Part shown: piece after piece, positions 12,175 to 25,189 of the stretch
Layout of the letters: each line of letters begins with the position of its first letter
How positions within the stretch are numbered: position 1 is the first letter of the stretch
Origin: Anthoceros angustus
Lineage: Eukaryota > Streptophyta > Anthocerotopsida > Anthocerotales > Anthocerotaceae
Assembly: GCA_010909165.1 (NCBI GenBank)
Contig: MU008172.1
Coordinates: 1-64,000 of the forward strand
Direction of reading: 5' to 3'
Length of the DNA: 64,000 nucleotides
The notes under the pieces: generated by a model
Seen by the model: only the letters and a program-made list of their open reading frames with translations
Databases searched by the model: none
Told to the model about the DNA's origin: nothing
Translations under genes and position numbers: made by a program

Positions 12175-13405
12175 GACTCAAAAATCGACATGATAAAACA
12201 CTCACTCGACTTGTCGAAAGTCAAAGAAGAAAGCCACCGACGGTCCGTATTTTATTGCTGATCGCACCAATCCGAATCGCTCACAATTTTTCTGCTCACC
12301 GCCCGGCGCTTGGCACCCCATCAGGCCGCCGCCGCCTGCCGACCGCCTCACACGCTAGCGGCGACATCCCCGACGCCACCGCGGCGCTTCAGGCCAGCCA
12401 AGCGCCCAGACGTGCCACAGCCCACGCCTCAAGATCGGCCGCTCAGTCCAGACGCCGGGCCGCGCTCAACAAGGCTGCGGCGGCCAAGGCGCTTGCGGCG
12501 GCGCGCGCCTGCCCGCTGGAGCCGCGGTGCGCCTCGTCCGCGGGCTTGGCGGCGCCGCGCGGGCTGGCGAGTCCAAGCGCCGTGGAATGCGCCGCGGCCG
12601 CTGGGCTTTCCTGGATCGGCCACTCGCTTGGAATGAGACGGGATCGCTGGTCTACCGCTTCTAGTGTGGAACCCATGGTGATCGTATCCCCACCGCGTGT
12701 TAGCGCCGCAGATGGAGGTTGAAGTCTGGCCACCACCGCCATGTTCACGAATTTCCCTCGTTGCCGACCACCCGCGACTTGCGCCAACCGCGGCTTACCG
12801 CAATGGCATGGAAGGCGATCGGGTTCGACGGCACTCATCCGTGTAGATGGCTTCGCATGCGTTGAAATGACTACCGTGGAAAATTGGTCCATGGTAGAAG
12901 CCATCCAAGACTCACGTGTGTTGATCCGCCGATAAGATTTGAGTGAAGTTGTGATGACATGCTTGATGCCTTTCAAATAATCACAGAAACCCATGCACTG
13001 CTGCATGAGGGCGAGCTGGTCATAGTACACCAATGGTCACTATGGTCCATACTAGATTTGAAGTGTGAGAAAATCTCGATAAGCAAGTAGCTTCAAGGTG
13101 GAGTTGAGGACGTCAAAGGAGTCACGCCGCTTTTGAACTTCATGCCGGGGAAGGTGAACGGAAAGTGTATAGGCGCGGTGCTCCGGGGCGGAGGAGGTTG
13201 CCGATCAAACCAAACGAGAGAGAGGATGGCACGACTTAAAGACAATTTGAGCTCCACTTTGATGTTGAGAGAAGGGGCTAGAATCCTGTCGGGATGATTC
13301 TTCAAGGTGGATAACACTGTAGGCCGCTTCACCCGTGGTCTCTCTAAAACCCCGACCAAACGCTCACCTAAGTGTCGCCCTCAGACGCCATGGCAAACCC
13401 GAGAT

Positions 13406-16400
13406 CGCCCACCTCGATGGTCGGAGTGCTTGGTGGAGGCTTGCTCCCTGCGCCTAAACATTGCTCCGTGAATGGTTGCTGAAATCTGCTGGGTGTGTAA
13501 TGCCCAGGAACCCTCTGAGGTTGATCTGCGGAAAGACTGAGGTGCTCACTAATGGTTCAACCCATAGCACCAAGGAAGAACTTGGTGGAGGCCGACCCCC
13601 TGCAACAGTGAAGGGCGTCGCCAAGAAGCTCGAATCGAGGTTAGAATAGGAAAAGGATGAGAAGGTGAGTAGAGGATTAGACGTAGGTGTTATGGGAGGC
13701 CAGGCACAAGGACAATCCCAATGCAAGTAAAACGCCTCCTTGAGTGAGAGGGTCTTAAGTAGGGACTTAATCGCTGTGACCAGGGGGTCCCTGGCGCCCG
13801 TGATAGGCTCACGACAATGCACTGTGTCGTGTCGTTGTAGGTTGAGAATGGTGATTTTTCTGCCCAAGTGGTGCACCGTCAAGTGAGAGTAGAGCGCCTT
13901 GCTTGTTTAGAAGGATGAGGAGTGCGTTCTGCGGATATCGTTGCAGGGACTCGAACTTTCACACAAGTCTCATGGGGAAACCCAGCGTCTGAAAGGCGAC
14001 AGTGGGATAAGTGTGGCCTATAGTGGGAGGATCTCGGGAAGCCCGGGTTTTCCCTACCACAGCCAGCTCAGACCCACATTCCATGTTTTCTCACCAAAAC
14101 ATGGCATTGCATTGTCCATGTGTCAACAAGCCAGAGTGGCCCATTTACATGCAGCAGCCCCGATTTGCCCACCGGCCGCAACAGCTCCGACCCCAAGCAT
14201 TATGCAAGAGCATGACGGTCAATTGGGCGGAGTCGGATCGCGCATTTCCTTGATCACATGAATCACACTTTGTGGTGGATATAGGTGAAATTGCATGGGC
14301 GGTGCAAACTTCACGCCTTAGCCTCCTCGGATGACGGATTGCATTGCCATTTTAGAGTCCAAGCGTCGAAATCGGTGCCTAAGATCGGTTCTCATGGGCT
14401 TCACGATCGGCCGCTCCGTGTAAATATTAGCCCAATATACTTAGACTGTCATTCAAGTTCGTTTCGATTAAGTATGTGGAGCTTCTGGGAAGCTTCTTGT
14501 GCTCACACACTCTTGGGGATTCTAGGGAGCCTATTGGAGAATTATATACCCCATTCTAATGTGATGGACAAGTGTGGCTCATGAGATGAGGCAGGTTTAT
14601 GCATAAAAGCTCAGGCTCACAAGAATGGGAGGCTCAAAAGCCATGTTAGCAGACTGGGGTGATCTTGAACTTCTTCTACAACCTCCCACTTAAAGGCCAA
14701 TTTACCTTGAGGGAGAATGGACTATCTCATGCCCATCGATGTCAGGAGCTTGTGCAAATTGCTCAGTAGAGTCCCTTGGTAAGAATATCTGCGGGTTACA
14801 TTTGGTGTGAACCTTGACAAGTTGTACCCTCTTGGTCCAACACCTCTCGAGATGATACTTCACATCCACATGTTTAGTCTTCGCATGAAACACTGGATTC
14901 TTTGCCAATTGATAGCACTGCTATCACAATGCAACACCGGCACCAACCTTGATCCCCAAGTCTCCCACTAAACGAGCAAGCCATATGGCTTCCTTGCAAA
15001 CCTCGATTCTTTGCATACTCGCCTCTGTGGTAGATAGCGAATGCACGATCGCAAACGAGATCGCCATGAGGCGCCCCTCCGATGCGTGAAGACATAACGA
15101 TGTGGACCTCCTTTTGTCCATATCCCTGCATAATCGTGAACCCATGCATCTTCACTACCAAAACATATGCACAAAGCTTTTGTACCATTCGGATACCTCA
15201 TAACTCCTTTTATCGCCTCCAATGCTTCTTGCCGGTTTGACATAAACTCGCTAACCACTCCTTTCAAAGGCAATGTCGGGGCGTGTAGCAATCATTGCAT
15301 ACATCAAACTCCCTACGGTGATGAGTATGGGACCTTCTCCATTTCAGCTTTGTCCTCCTCGTAGCTTGGGCAATCCGCGCAGAAAGTTTCACATATGGAG
15401 GCAATGGAGTACCCAATGGCTTCTCCATGTTGAAACGCTGAAGCACCTATTAATATTTCCCAGACAAATAAAGCGCATGTGCTTGTAGGATGGTTTCTTT
15501 CTGCACTATAGCTCCTGGAACTGCTCATCAACTTTATTAGGAGATCTGTTAATAAGATGAGCTGCGATGAACATGCGCCCAAAACCCATTAGGCAATCCG
15601 TAGTTTGACAACAAACTCGCATCCTCTCCTCGAATGGTTACATTCATCCGCCCACACCATTTTGTGGAGGAGTATCTGGTATCAATTCTCTTTGATTCCC
15701 TTGGAATCAGAATGAGAAAGCTTTAAACATACTCGCCACCATTATACGTCCTTAGACACTTCAATCGGTGGCGGTGATTCTCTACAAGGGTGACAAATTT
15801 CAAACACCGCCGAACTTCATCCTTTTTCCTCAAAGGATAAACCCACACCTTGCGTGAGAAATCATCTATGAAAGTGACAAAATAAGAGGCACCGCCTAAT
15901 GATCACGATGAGCATGGGTCCACATACATCATGAACCAACTCAAGAGGTTTACTTCCTTTTTACCTCTTGTTCGATGTGATGATTTATCATTTCCCATAT
16001 AAACAAAGGCTCACACATCGAGAGATCGGAGAAGTTAAACGAGGATATAACGAGCGAGATAAAACCTTCATTCCCTTCTCGAGACATATGTCCTAACCGC
16101 AATGCCACAAGGAAACATTTGGCTGCTCTGTCACACGATCACATGATCTTTGGCATGTTTACACAGAAGTAGTACAAAGTGCCACACTTGATCCACGAGC
16201 TAACACAAGAGAACCTTTGAGATCTTCCAAGAGTGATCCCCAAACCGGCGGTGGTAACATCATCAAGCATCTGCGCTAATCATGCTCTTTGTCAACTTCG
16301 AACATGCCTAACGCCCTTCAAAGATGAATGAAGATCCGTTGTCAAACTTGAGTTGCACATCACCACGCGATCCGCATGCATAGTTATTTCCAAGCCTAAC

Positions 16401-18620
16401 GATCCTTTCCTTGTAGCATCATCGTGTTCCACTCTCTATGAGGAGTAACATGGAAAGATGCACGAGTCAATTATCCAATTGCGTAATAAATGACTATCCA
16501 CGGTACATTAATTTATGCGTTCAAGTAAGAAGAGATAAGGACATCTCCGTCCTCAACGAGTTTAACTCTTCCAACGTGAAAGTCGCCTTCTTGTCGTCTG
16601 CTTCTTCTCTTTTCCTTGGTCCTTTTGAACTTCTACTCTCTTTGAAGTGACCCTTTGTGACAATAGTGACACTCCACATTCTTGTTACGACTACGAGATT
16701 TGCTACGAGAAGCTTACATCCGGTTGCTTCCCTTCAGGTGGACCTCCCTCTCACTATGAGGGCACCGGAACCTTTGGAAGGTTCCATGTTTTCCTGCTCA
16801 CCTCCTCGGTTAACGGCTACCTTCTACATTTACAATGGTAAGACCACTAGAGGCGAATTACTCGAGGCTGTCTGGTGTCCCAACTCTCCGTAATGTGACC
16901 AGAAACATAGCTCTCACTAACTGGGAACGTGATACCTTGAGATGAGAGGCTGAAAATGGTATTGAAATCATTCGATGATCGGACATCCTCGTCCCTTCCT
17001 TCATCTTCAAGTCCACCGGTGTTTCAACCAATACACGAAGCACTTTGCTTCTCATACAGTCCACTGACCACGATCGTAACTCGTGGTCTTATCTTTCACA
17101 TTGAAGTACACTTTTTTTGACAATGTTAGCATGATAGTAGATCTAGCAAGCTCATCCAGTCCCGCCACTCATCACTGTGTCATACTATCCGGTTTGACGC
17201 CTAACAACTTTATGGGCTTGATGCTTTTACGCACTAGAACATTATACACTTGTTCTTTCCGAGCGGAAGTTAGTACCATCTAACCGATATTGAACATAGC
17301 GTTTTCGATGATGAAGACATCATGACTCAAAAATCGTCTGAGATAAAACACTCGCTAAGCCAAAAAAGTCAAACGTCCGCGTCACGTGTATTTGCTTGAC
17401 TGTTCTGAGTAATCCGCCGAATCGCTCGACGAATTTTCTCGCTCACCGCCGGCGTTTGGCACCCTCAATTCACTGCCGCGACGCCCGCCGCGGCCCGCTG
17501 GCACACGATAGCATCGCGCCCCACGGCCACCCGCGGCGCCTTACACCAGCCAAGCGCCAGTGCGGCCCGCAGCCACGCCCGCCACGGCCACACGCTCGCA
17601 CAGGCGCATTCCGCACGGCCGGGAGCGTCCTGCGTCGCGGCCGGCGCAGCGGCAGGCGCCACGCGCTTGGCGCCCAGGCGCGGTAGCGCCCGGCTCTCGG
17701 GCTTCAGGCCCTGGCGCCCGCGGGCTGCGCCAGCGGCTACCCGAGCAGCGTCCCGAATGCACGATGGCAGCATGATTCTCGCGCTTTACGATCGGCCACT
17801 CGCTTGAATGAGGCATCTGCTTCTGCGGCCAGAGTGTGGAACTCCATGGTGATCGCATCCCCCACGCTAGGATTGTTCGGAGATGAGGTTGAGTCCTCGG
17901 CCACCACCGCCATGTTCACCATTTCCCTCATGTTGCCGACCACCTTGGGTGACTTGCGCCAACCAATGCGGCTTCCCCCTAGTGGGCTATGGAAGGCGCA
18001 CGGTTCTGGACAAAACCATCCGGTTGCACTGGTGGTTCTTATACGATGCTTGCGTAATGGTCCTGGTAGAAGCCATCCGATTACTCCTGCTAGATCCCCA
18101 TGATTTAGTGAAGTTGAGTAAGCGTAGATAAATGATCCGCTTTCAAATAACCCTACACACAAAACCCCATGCACCCTTCCTGCATGGGCCGAGGCTCTGT
18201 GGTCATAGTACACCAATGGTCACTGGTCTCATACTAGATTTGAAGTGTGAGGAGAAATCTTTGATTACCTTGTTGGGCTAGTAACCAGCGGAGTTGAGGG
18301 CATGTGTCGTAAAGTCGCTCGCTTCTGCGGAACTAGCGAAAGCTGGAAGGTGGGTGAGCAGGAATATCCGACGTGCTCCACCTCCGAGGCAGAGGAGGTT
18401 GCTCACGAACAGAGAGAGAGGATGGCCTCCTCTAAAGACAATTTGAGCTCCAGCACGATGTTGAGAGAAGGGCTAGAATCCCGGTGGATGATTCTTCATC
18501 ACGGCGCAAGGATAACACTCGCACGATCGCTTCACCCGTGGTGGTCTCCTCTAAAACCCCGACCAAACGCTCACCTAAGTGTCGGAGTCCTTCACGCCCG
18601 GCTCGGGCAAACCCGATATC
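13406..18620 (-). repeat. Tandem macrorepeat, unit 2 (about 5.2 kb)
   Basis: This unit is collinear with units 1 and 3 but differs by many small insertions and deletions and by one larger rearrangement. At about 14415-14660 the LTR-like end sequence is present only in inverted orientation, whereas unit 1 keeps only the direct arm and unit 3 keeps both. The Copia-derived coding relic lies at 14722-17323. Confidence 0.85.
14722..17323 (-). mobile_element. Ty1/Copia retrotransposon relic, copy 2 (RT core missing)
   Basis: This copy has the same domain order and the same internal RT deletion as copies 1 and 3. RNase H fragments lie at 15291-14874, the RT tail at about 15450-15260, the integrase end at about 15600, the protease segment near 16480, the CCHC remnant near 16670 and gag from 17323 downward. 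The copy is broken by frequent one- to several-base indels relative to the others. The stop of the pol frame at 14722 sits beside a purine tract (agtgggaggt on the minus strand) that fits a polypurine tract. Confidence 0.87.
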
Positions 18621-19619
18621 GCCCACGATCCGATGGTCGGAGTGCTTGGTGGAGGCTTGCTCCGCCGCCAAGCGATCTCCCCGATGGTTCGTGAAATTGC
18701 TCCCTGGGTGTGTGGCATGCAGGGAACTCTCGTGAGAGGTTGATCCACGGAAAGACTCCAGGTGCTCATTTGAATGGTGTCAAACCCATAGCAACCCCCA
18801 AGGAAGAACTTCTTGGTGGAGGCCGACTCCTTATCCGTGAAAAGAAGCGCCATTGAGAAAATGAAGCGGGTTAGAATAGGAGGAAAAGGATGAGAAGGTG
18901 AGTAGAGGATTAGACGTGTGGTGGTCCCACGAGTGCAGCCTACAATCCCTCAAGTAAAAGGCGCTCCTTGAGTGAAGTGGTCTTAAAGTAGGGGCCAGAA
19001 ATCTTGGTGTGGACATCTGGGCCTTGCGTGATAGGCCCTGGCGAGTGCAGTTAGCTCGGTTGTAGGTTGAGAATTGGTGATTTTTCTGCCATGCAAGTGG
19101 TGCATTTCTGTAAGAAGGAAGTAGAGGCGCCTTGCTTGTTTAGAAGGATGAGTGCGTTTACATATAGCATTCGTGCCACGGGACCTCACTTTCACACAAG
19201 TCTCATGGGACCAAACCCAACGTCCCAGTGATAAGTGTAGCCGCTATAGTGGGAGGATCTCAAGCCGGTTTTCCCCACCATCTACCGCTCAACCCACAAC
19301 ATTCCATGTTTTCTCACCAAACATCAGGCAATTCCGTGTTGTCCATGTGGTCAACAGGCAGGTGGCCCACACCTGTGCTCATGCTGGGTCCACCAGTACT
19401 CCAGCTGGGCTCAAGCATTATGCAAGGCACATTGTCAATTGGCACGATCACGCATTTCCTTGACCTCTGAAATCCGCACTTTGTCGGGTGGATAGGTGAA
19501 GCATTGCAGGCGGCAAACTCCATGGCTCTCTCCGGATGACAGTTACGTGCCATTTGCAGAGTCCAAGCGTCCATGTACGCCGATGCCATGCTTAGCCCCT
19601 CATTGAGGAGTGGCCCAAA

Positions 19620-19957
19620 GCATCTTAGACTTCACATCTAAGTTAATTTGGGCAAAGTATCATTGGCCAAAAGCGACTGGAGTCTTGTGCTCCTTCTAGG
19701 AGCTTCTTGTGGAGCTTCCTAGGAGCCCTAATGGAGGGAAAATACCTCACGCCTCATCTCGAGGAGGGGAGGCAAGTGTGGCTCTTCACATTGAGATGGG
19801 GCTGTTTATACCTCCATAGCCTGAAGCTCCACAAGAAGCTCCTAGGAAGGAGCACAAGAAGCTTCCTAGTGATTAGCTTCAAACTAATGATACTTAATCG
19901 ACACCTAACTTAGACTAAGTGTATTAGTCTAAGTACATTGGGCTTTAATACCCTTAC
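19620..19957. repeat. Imperfect inverted repeat of the LTR-like end (unit 3)
   Basis: The right arm at about 19812-19957 contains agctccacaagaagctcc and gagcacaagaagcttcc. The left arm at about 19620-19735 contains their reverse complements, ggagcttcttgtggagct and cttgtgctcc, together with the cttagact and taagtatcatt blocks in inverted order. The arms are about 115-145 bp long and separated by about 75 bp, so the DNA could form a cruciform or the RNA a long hairpin. Confidence 0.7.
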
Positions 19958-19998
19958 AACCTCCCACTTAAAGGCCAATTTACCTTAGTGAGAATGGA

Positions 19999-22771
19999 CT
20001 ATCTCATGCCCATCGATTAAAGACATGCATTCTCAAGAGAAGTCCCTTGGTAAGAATATCTGCGGGGTTTTTGGTATGAACCTTGACAAGTTGTACCCTC
20101 TTGTCGTCCAACACCTCTCGAATGAAGTGATACTTCACATCCACATGTTTAGTCTTCGCATGAAACATCGGATTCTTTGCCAATTGATAGCACTGCTATC
20201 ACAATGCAACACAGCTCAACCTTGATCCCCAAGTCTCCCACTAAACGAGCAAGCCATATGGCTTCCTTGCAAGCCTCGATTCTGCAACATACTCGGCCTC
20301 ATGGTAGATAGCGAATGCACGATCGCAAACGAGATCGCCATGAGGCGCCCCTCCAAAGGCACGTGAAGACATAACTCGATGTGGACCTCCTTTGTCCATA
20401 TCCCCAGCATAATCGCATCATGTACCCAACCACACATGCATCTTCACTACCAAAACATATGCACAAAGCTTTTGTACCATTCAGATACCTCATAACTCCT
20501 TTTATCGCCTCCCAATGCTTCTTGCCGGTTTGACATAAACACTTAACCACTCCCACCGCAAAGGCAATGTCGACGGTAGCAATCATTGCATACATCAAAC
20601 TCCCTACATGATGAGTATGGGACCTTCTCCATTTCGCCTTTGTCCTCCTCGAGCTTGGGCAATCCGCTTGAAAGTTTCACATATGGAGGCAATGGAGTAC
20701 CCAATGGCTTCCTTCTCCATGTTGAAACGTTGAAGCACCTGTTAATGTATTCCGTCGAGACAAATAAAGCACTCGCAGATGCTTGTAGGATGGTTTCTTT
20801 CAGGACCATAGCTCCTCCGAACTCGCCATCAACAAATTTTATTAGGAGATCAATAAGATGAACTGCAGAGACACCGCTCGCCCAAAACCCATTAGGCAAT
20901 CCAGAGTTTGACAACAAACTACGATCCTCTCCCGAATGGTTCTGCTCATCATGACCTTATTAGGAGATCTGTTAATAAGATGAGCTATGATGAACCATAC
21001 GCCCAAAACCCATTAGGCAATCGAGTTTGACAACAAACTACGCATCCTCTCACGAATGGTTACATTCATCCGCTCGGCCACACCATTTTGTGGAGGAGTA
21101 TCTGGTATGATCAATTCTCTTTTGATTCCCTTGGAATCATGTAATGACCGAAAGCTTTCAAACATACTCGCCACCATTATCCGCCCTTAGACACTTCAAT
21201 CGGTGGCGGTGATTCTCTACAAGGGTGACAAATTTACGAAACATCGAACTTCATCCTTTTTCCTCAAAGGATAAACCCACACCTTGCGTGAAATCATCTA
21301 TGAAAGTGACAAAATAAGAGGCACCGCCTAATGATGCTGAGGCATAGGTCCACATACATCACTGTGAACCAACTCAAGAGGTTTACTTCTACTTTTACCT
21401 GTTCGATGTGATGATTTTACATTTCCCATATAAACAAAGGCTCACACATCGAGAGATCGAGAAGTTAAGAATGTGGATATAACGAGCGAGATAAAACCTT
21501 CATTCCCTTCGAGACATATGTCCTAGCAAGCAATGCCACAAGGAAACATTTGGCTGCTCACACGATCACATGATCTTTGATGTTTACAAGTGAGTACAAA
21601 GTGCCACACTCGATCCACGAGCTAACACAAGAGAACCTTTGGAGATCTTCCAAGAGTGATCCCCAAAACCCGGTGGTAACCAAAGATCATCCAACCGCCC
21701 CGCGCTAATCATGCTCTTTGTCAACTTCGAACATGCCTAACGCCCTTCAAAGATGAATGAAGATCCGTTGTCAAACTTGAGTTGCACATCACCCACGCGA
21801 TCCGCATGCATAGTTATTTCCAAGCCTAACGATCCTTTCCTTGTAGCATCATCGTGTTAAACCACTCTCTATGAGGAGTAACATGGAAAGATGCACCGAG
21901 TCAATTATCCAATTGCGTAATAAATGACTATCCACGGTACATTGCGACATTCAAGTAAGAAGAGATAAGGACATCTCCGTCCTCAACGTAGTTTAACTCT
22001 TCCAACGACGAAGTCGCCTTCTTGTCGTCCACCTTCTCTTTCCTTGGTCCTTTTGAACTTCTACTCTCTTTTGAAGTGACCCTTTGTGACAATAGTGACA
22101 CTCCACATTCTTATTACGACTACGAGATTTGCTACGAGAGAAACACATCCGGTTGCTTCCCTTCGCAGGGACCTCCTCTCACTATGAGGGACCTTTGGAA
22201 CCTTTGGAAGGTTCCATGTTTTTCCTGCTCACCTCCTCGGTTAACAGGCTACCTTCTACATTTACAATGGTAAGACCACTAGCGAGGCGAGTACTCGGTA
22301 TGAAAGGTGTCCCAACTCTCCGTAATGTGACCAGCGAAACATAGCTCTCACTAACTGGGAACGTGATACCTTGAGATGAGGCTGGCTGAAAATGGTATTG
22401 AAATCATTCGATGATCGGACATCCTCGTCCCTTCCTTCATCTTCAAGTCCACCACCGTTTCAACCAATACACCGAGAAGCCGCACTTTGCTTCTCATACA
22501 GTCCTGCAACCACGCGATCGTAACTCGTGGTCTTATCTTTCACATTGAAGTACACTGCTTTTGACAATGTTAGCATGATAGTAGATCTAGCAAGCTCATC
22601 CAGTCCCGCCACTCATCACATGTCATACTATCCGGTTTGACGCCTAACAACTTTATGGGCTTGATCCGCTTTTCGCACTAGAACATTATACACTTGTTCT
22701 TTCGAACGGAAGTTAGTACCATCTAACTTCACCGATATTGAACATAGCGTTTTCGATGATGAAGACATCAT
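19999..22771 (-). mobile_element. Ty1/Copia retrotransposon relic, copy 3 (RT core missing)
   Basis: This is the longest of the three coding relics. RNase H lies at about 20600-19999, the RT C-terminal tail (INRCFNVSTW in a shifted frame) at about 20790-20600, the integrase C-terminus at about 21070-20830, the integrase core to about 21480, a pre-integrase segment to about 21720, a protease segment to about 21920, a CCHC remnant near 22090 and gag to 22771. The gag start reads MMSSSSKTL, followed by VKLDGTNFRS, typical of plant Copia gag. A purine tract at about 19960-19970 followed by TGTAAGGGTATTAAAG on the minus strand marks a plausible 3' LTR start near 19958. I could not find a tRNA-type primer binding site. 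Confidence 0.88.
20841..21070. repeat. Local tandem duplication of about 118 bp in copy 3
   Basis: The integrase 3' segment beginning attaggagat at 20841 is repeated beginning at 20959, including the cccaaaacccattaggcaat block. Copies 1 and 2 have this segment once. Confidence 0.8.
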
Positions 22772-22976
22772 GACTCAAAATCGTCTGATAAAACACTCGA
22801 CTCGACTTGTCGGGAAAGTCAAAGAAGAAAGCGATCACCCGTCACGGTCCGTGTATTTTCTTTATTATTTATTCCACGGTAATCCGCCTCGACGAATTTT
22901 CGCCACCGCCGGCGTTTGCGCCCTCAATTGTCTTTGCCGCGCGTCGACTGCTTACGCGTCGCGGCTGTCGACCATC

Positions 22977-23128
<152 letters not shown>

Positions 23129-24155
23129 CAGCAGGCTTGCAGGCGCGCGGGCTTGCAGTCAGCGTCGAACGGTGCACCGCCAAGAGTCGCATCGCTCATG
23201 GGCTTCGGATCGCCACCGCTTGGAATGAGACGGATCGTGTGGTCTTACCGTGTCTCGTAGTGTGGGAACTCCATGGTGATCGGTGTATCCCCCACTCGCG
23301 TGCAGGTTAAATGCTAGCGGAGATGGGAGGTTGAAGTCCTCAAGGCCACCACCGCCATGTTCATGCCATTTCCCTCATGTTGCCGACCACCTTAGTGACT
23401 TAGTGCGCCAACCATGTGCGGTCACCTAATTGGGTCGAGTATGGAAGGCGTCGGGTTACTGGACGAGGACCATCCGGTTGCACTGGACTGGTTTCTTCGC
23501 CACGTTGTTGAAATGACTTGCACCAAGGAAAATTGGTCCATGGTAGAAGCCATCCAAGACTTCCCGCGTGATCGTGCGTGATCTGCCGATAAGATTTGAG
23601 TGAAGTTGTGATGACATGTGATAAATGATCTGCCTTTCAAATAACCCTACACAAAACCCCATGCACCCGCTTCCCCATCTCATGCGAATAGAGCGGTGGT
23701 CATAGTACACCAATGGTCACTATGGTCTCATACTAGATTTGAAGTGTGAGAGGAAATCTTTGGTTCTTGGTGGTTGCCAAGTAGCCTGAGCGAGTTGAGG
23801 GCGTGTGTCGGAGTGGCACTCACGCGTTTCTTTGGAACTTGACGATCTGGAAGGTGGGTGAACGGGAAAGTGTATATCCGACAAAGGTGCTCCACATAAA
23901 GGCGGGAGGAGGTTGCGATCGAACGAAACGAGAGAGAGGATGGCACGTACCTCTAAAGACAATTTGAGCTCCACTTTGATGTTGAGAGAAGGCTAGAATC
24001 CCGGTCGGATGATTCTTCATCACGTGCAAGGATAACACTCGTGCCCGCTTCACCCGTGGTGGTCTCCTCTAAAACCCCGACCAAATGCTCACCTAAGTGT
24101 CGTCCTTCTCAGACGCTACTGGCAAACCCGATATCGTCCACGATCTGATGGCGCC

Positions 24156-24838
24156 CGCCACCGGGGCCCTGATCCAGTGTCCTCCGTCACCGGTACTCTG
24201 GGCGTCTCCCCTTCCAGTACACGGCAGCCGCCGCTACCACTACAAGCTCAGCGGGAAAAGATGGGACAGAGCACGAGGCTGCTGGCCCGAACTTCGACGC
24301 TGCCGAGGCAAAGAAGCCCGCCATCGCCACCTCGGCCAGATCCAGATCCAGCTCCAGGCGACCAAAGTCCGCAAGGGACATGTCGAGCGAGGTCAACCCT
24401 AAGCCGCCGCCGCAGTCTTCCAACACCTCCACCGCCCTTCCACACTGGCGCCATCCCACCTCCTCCCACACCTTCATCCTCCCCACCTCCTCCCACACGC
24501 CATCCTCCTACCTCCTCCCACATCGCCGCCCTCCCACATCGCTGCCCTCCCACATCGCCGCAAAGCATGCCTCCCACATCACTACCAACCTCCGCCATTC
24601 TCCAACACCACCATCAACTTCCCCATTCTCCCACGTGCATTCCCCCATCTACTTTGGACCAAACCCCACACACAAACACAGGCAACCTCACCTTTATCTC
24701 GCGCCCACTTCCACAAAAGCAATGGCGTAAGCCACAACTAAACCAGGGGACCACAAGCACCCCAAAACCGAGATATTTTAAGGCAATGGCAAACCAGTTT
24801 AAAAACCCCGTTTTTACCACCATCTACTTAGCAAGTTA
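24156..24838. other. C-rich, strand-biased tract without a gene
   Basis: The plus strand is strongly pyrimidine-rich, with imperfect repeats of cctcccacatcgc and cacctcctcccac between about 24440 and 24600. The open frames are Pro/Ser/Thr/His-rich and low in complexity. It abuts the right end of the tandem array. Confidence 0.5.
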
Positions 24839-25111
24839 TCACTCCCAATTTTGGATGGAAGTGATGCACCTAAGCGTGCATAGACCCTTTGCTGGAGTCA
24901 CCAAGCAGCCTGTTGGTGTAAACAACACTTGTAGCTCATGATCTGATATTAATTTGCGTATGGATAACAAGTTCTTCGTCATGCTAGGTACGTTCAAAAC
25001 ATTCTGGAGACATATGTCCCTTCCACCTACAAGGGGTGGCAGCACTTCTCCTAAGCCTGCTATTGCTAAGCCACTATCATCTTCTAGTAGAACAAATTGG
25101 CTTGTGGACAC
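24839..25111 (-). mobile_element. Isolated Copia fragment (protease/pre-integrase junction)
   Basis: The minus-strand frame contains DDSGLAIAGLG, then LQNVLNVPSMTKNLLS and FTPTGCLV. This is the conserved stretch between the protease and the GAG-pre-integrase domain of Copia polyproteins (the LxxVLxVPxxxxNLLSV pattern). The fragment is about 90 residues long and has no adjoining integrase or RT. Its sequence differs from the same region of the tandem copies, so it is an independent insertion or a different family. Confidence 0.7.
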
Positions 25112-25189
25112 TGCAGTGAAGTAGTAAATTTCTCTCTCAATTGGCAGATATGATTAGTACGTAGCTCCTGAGTGTAGGAACCACATGTT

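Larger units (their letters stand above)
8245..13405 (-). repeat. Tandem macrorepeat, unit 1 (about 5.16 kb)
   Basis: This is the first of three head-to-tail units. Shared landmarks recur in the same order at about 5.2-kb spacing. The ctgagtgcttggtgg and cggagtgcttggtgg starts lie near 8255, 13425 and 18635. The string tgtttagaagg lies near 8780, 13903 and 19138. The pol end plus purine tract (minus strand) lies near 9550, 14690 and 19965. The gag start lies at 12174, 17323 and 22771. Similarity on the right stops near 24.15 kb at exactly the point of the unit where it begins on the left, so the array holds three whole units with little or no redundancy. The orientation follows the Copia coding strand. 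Confidence 0.85.
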
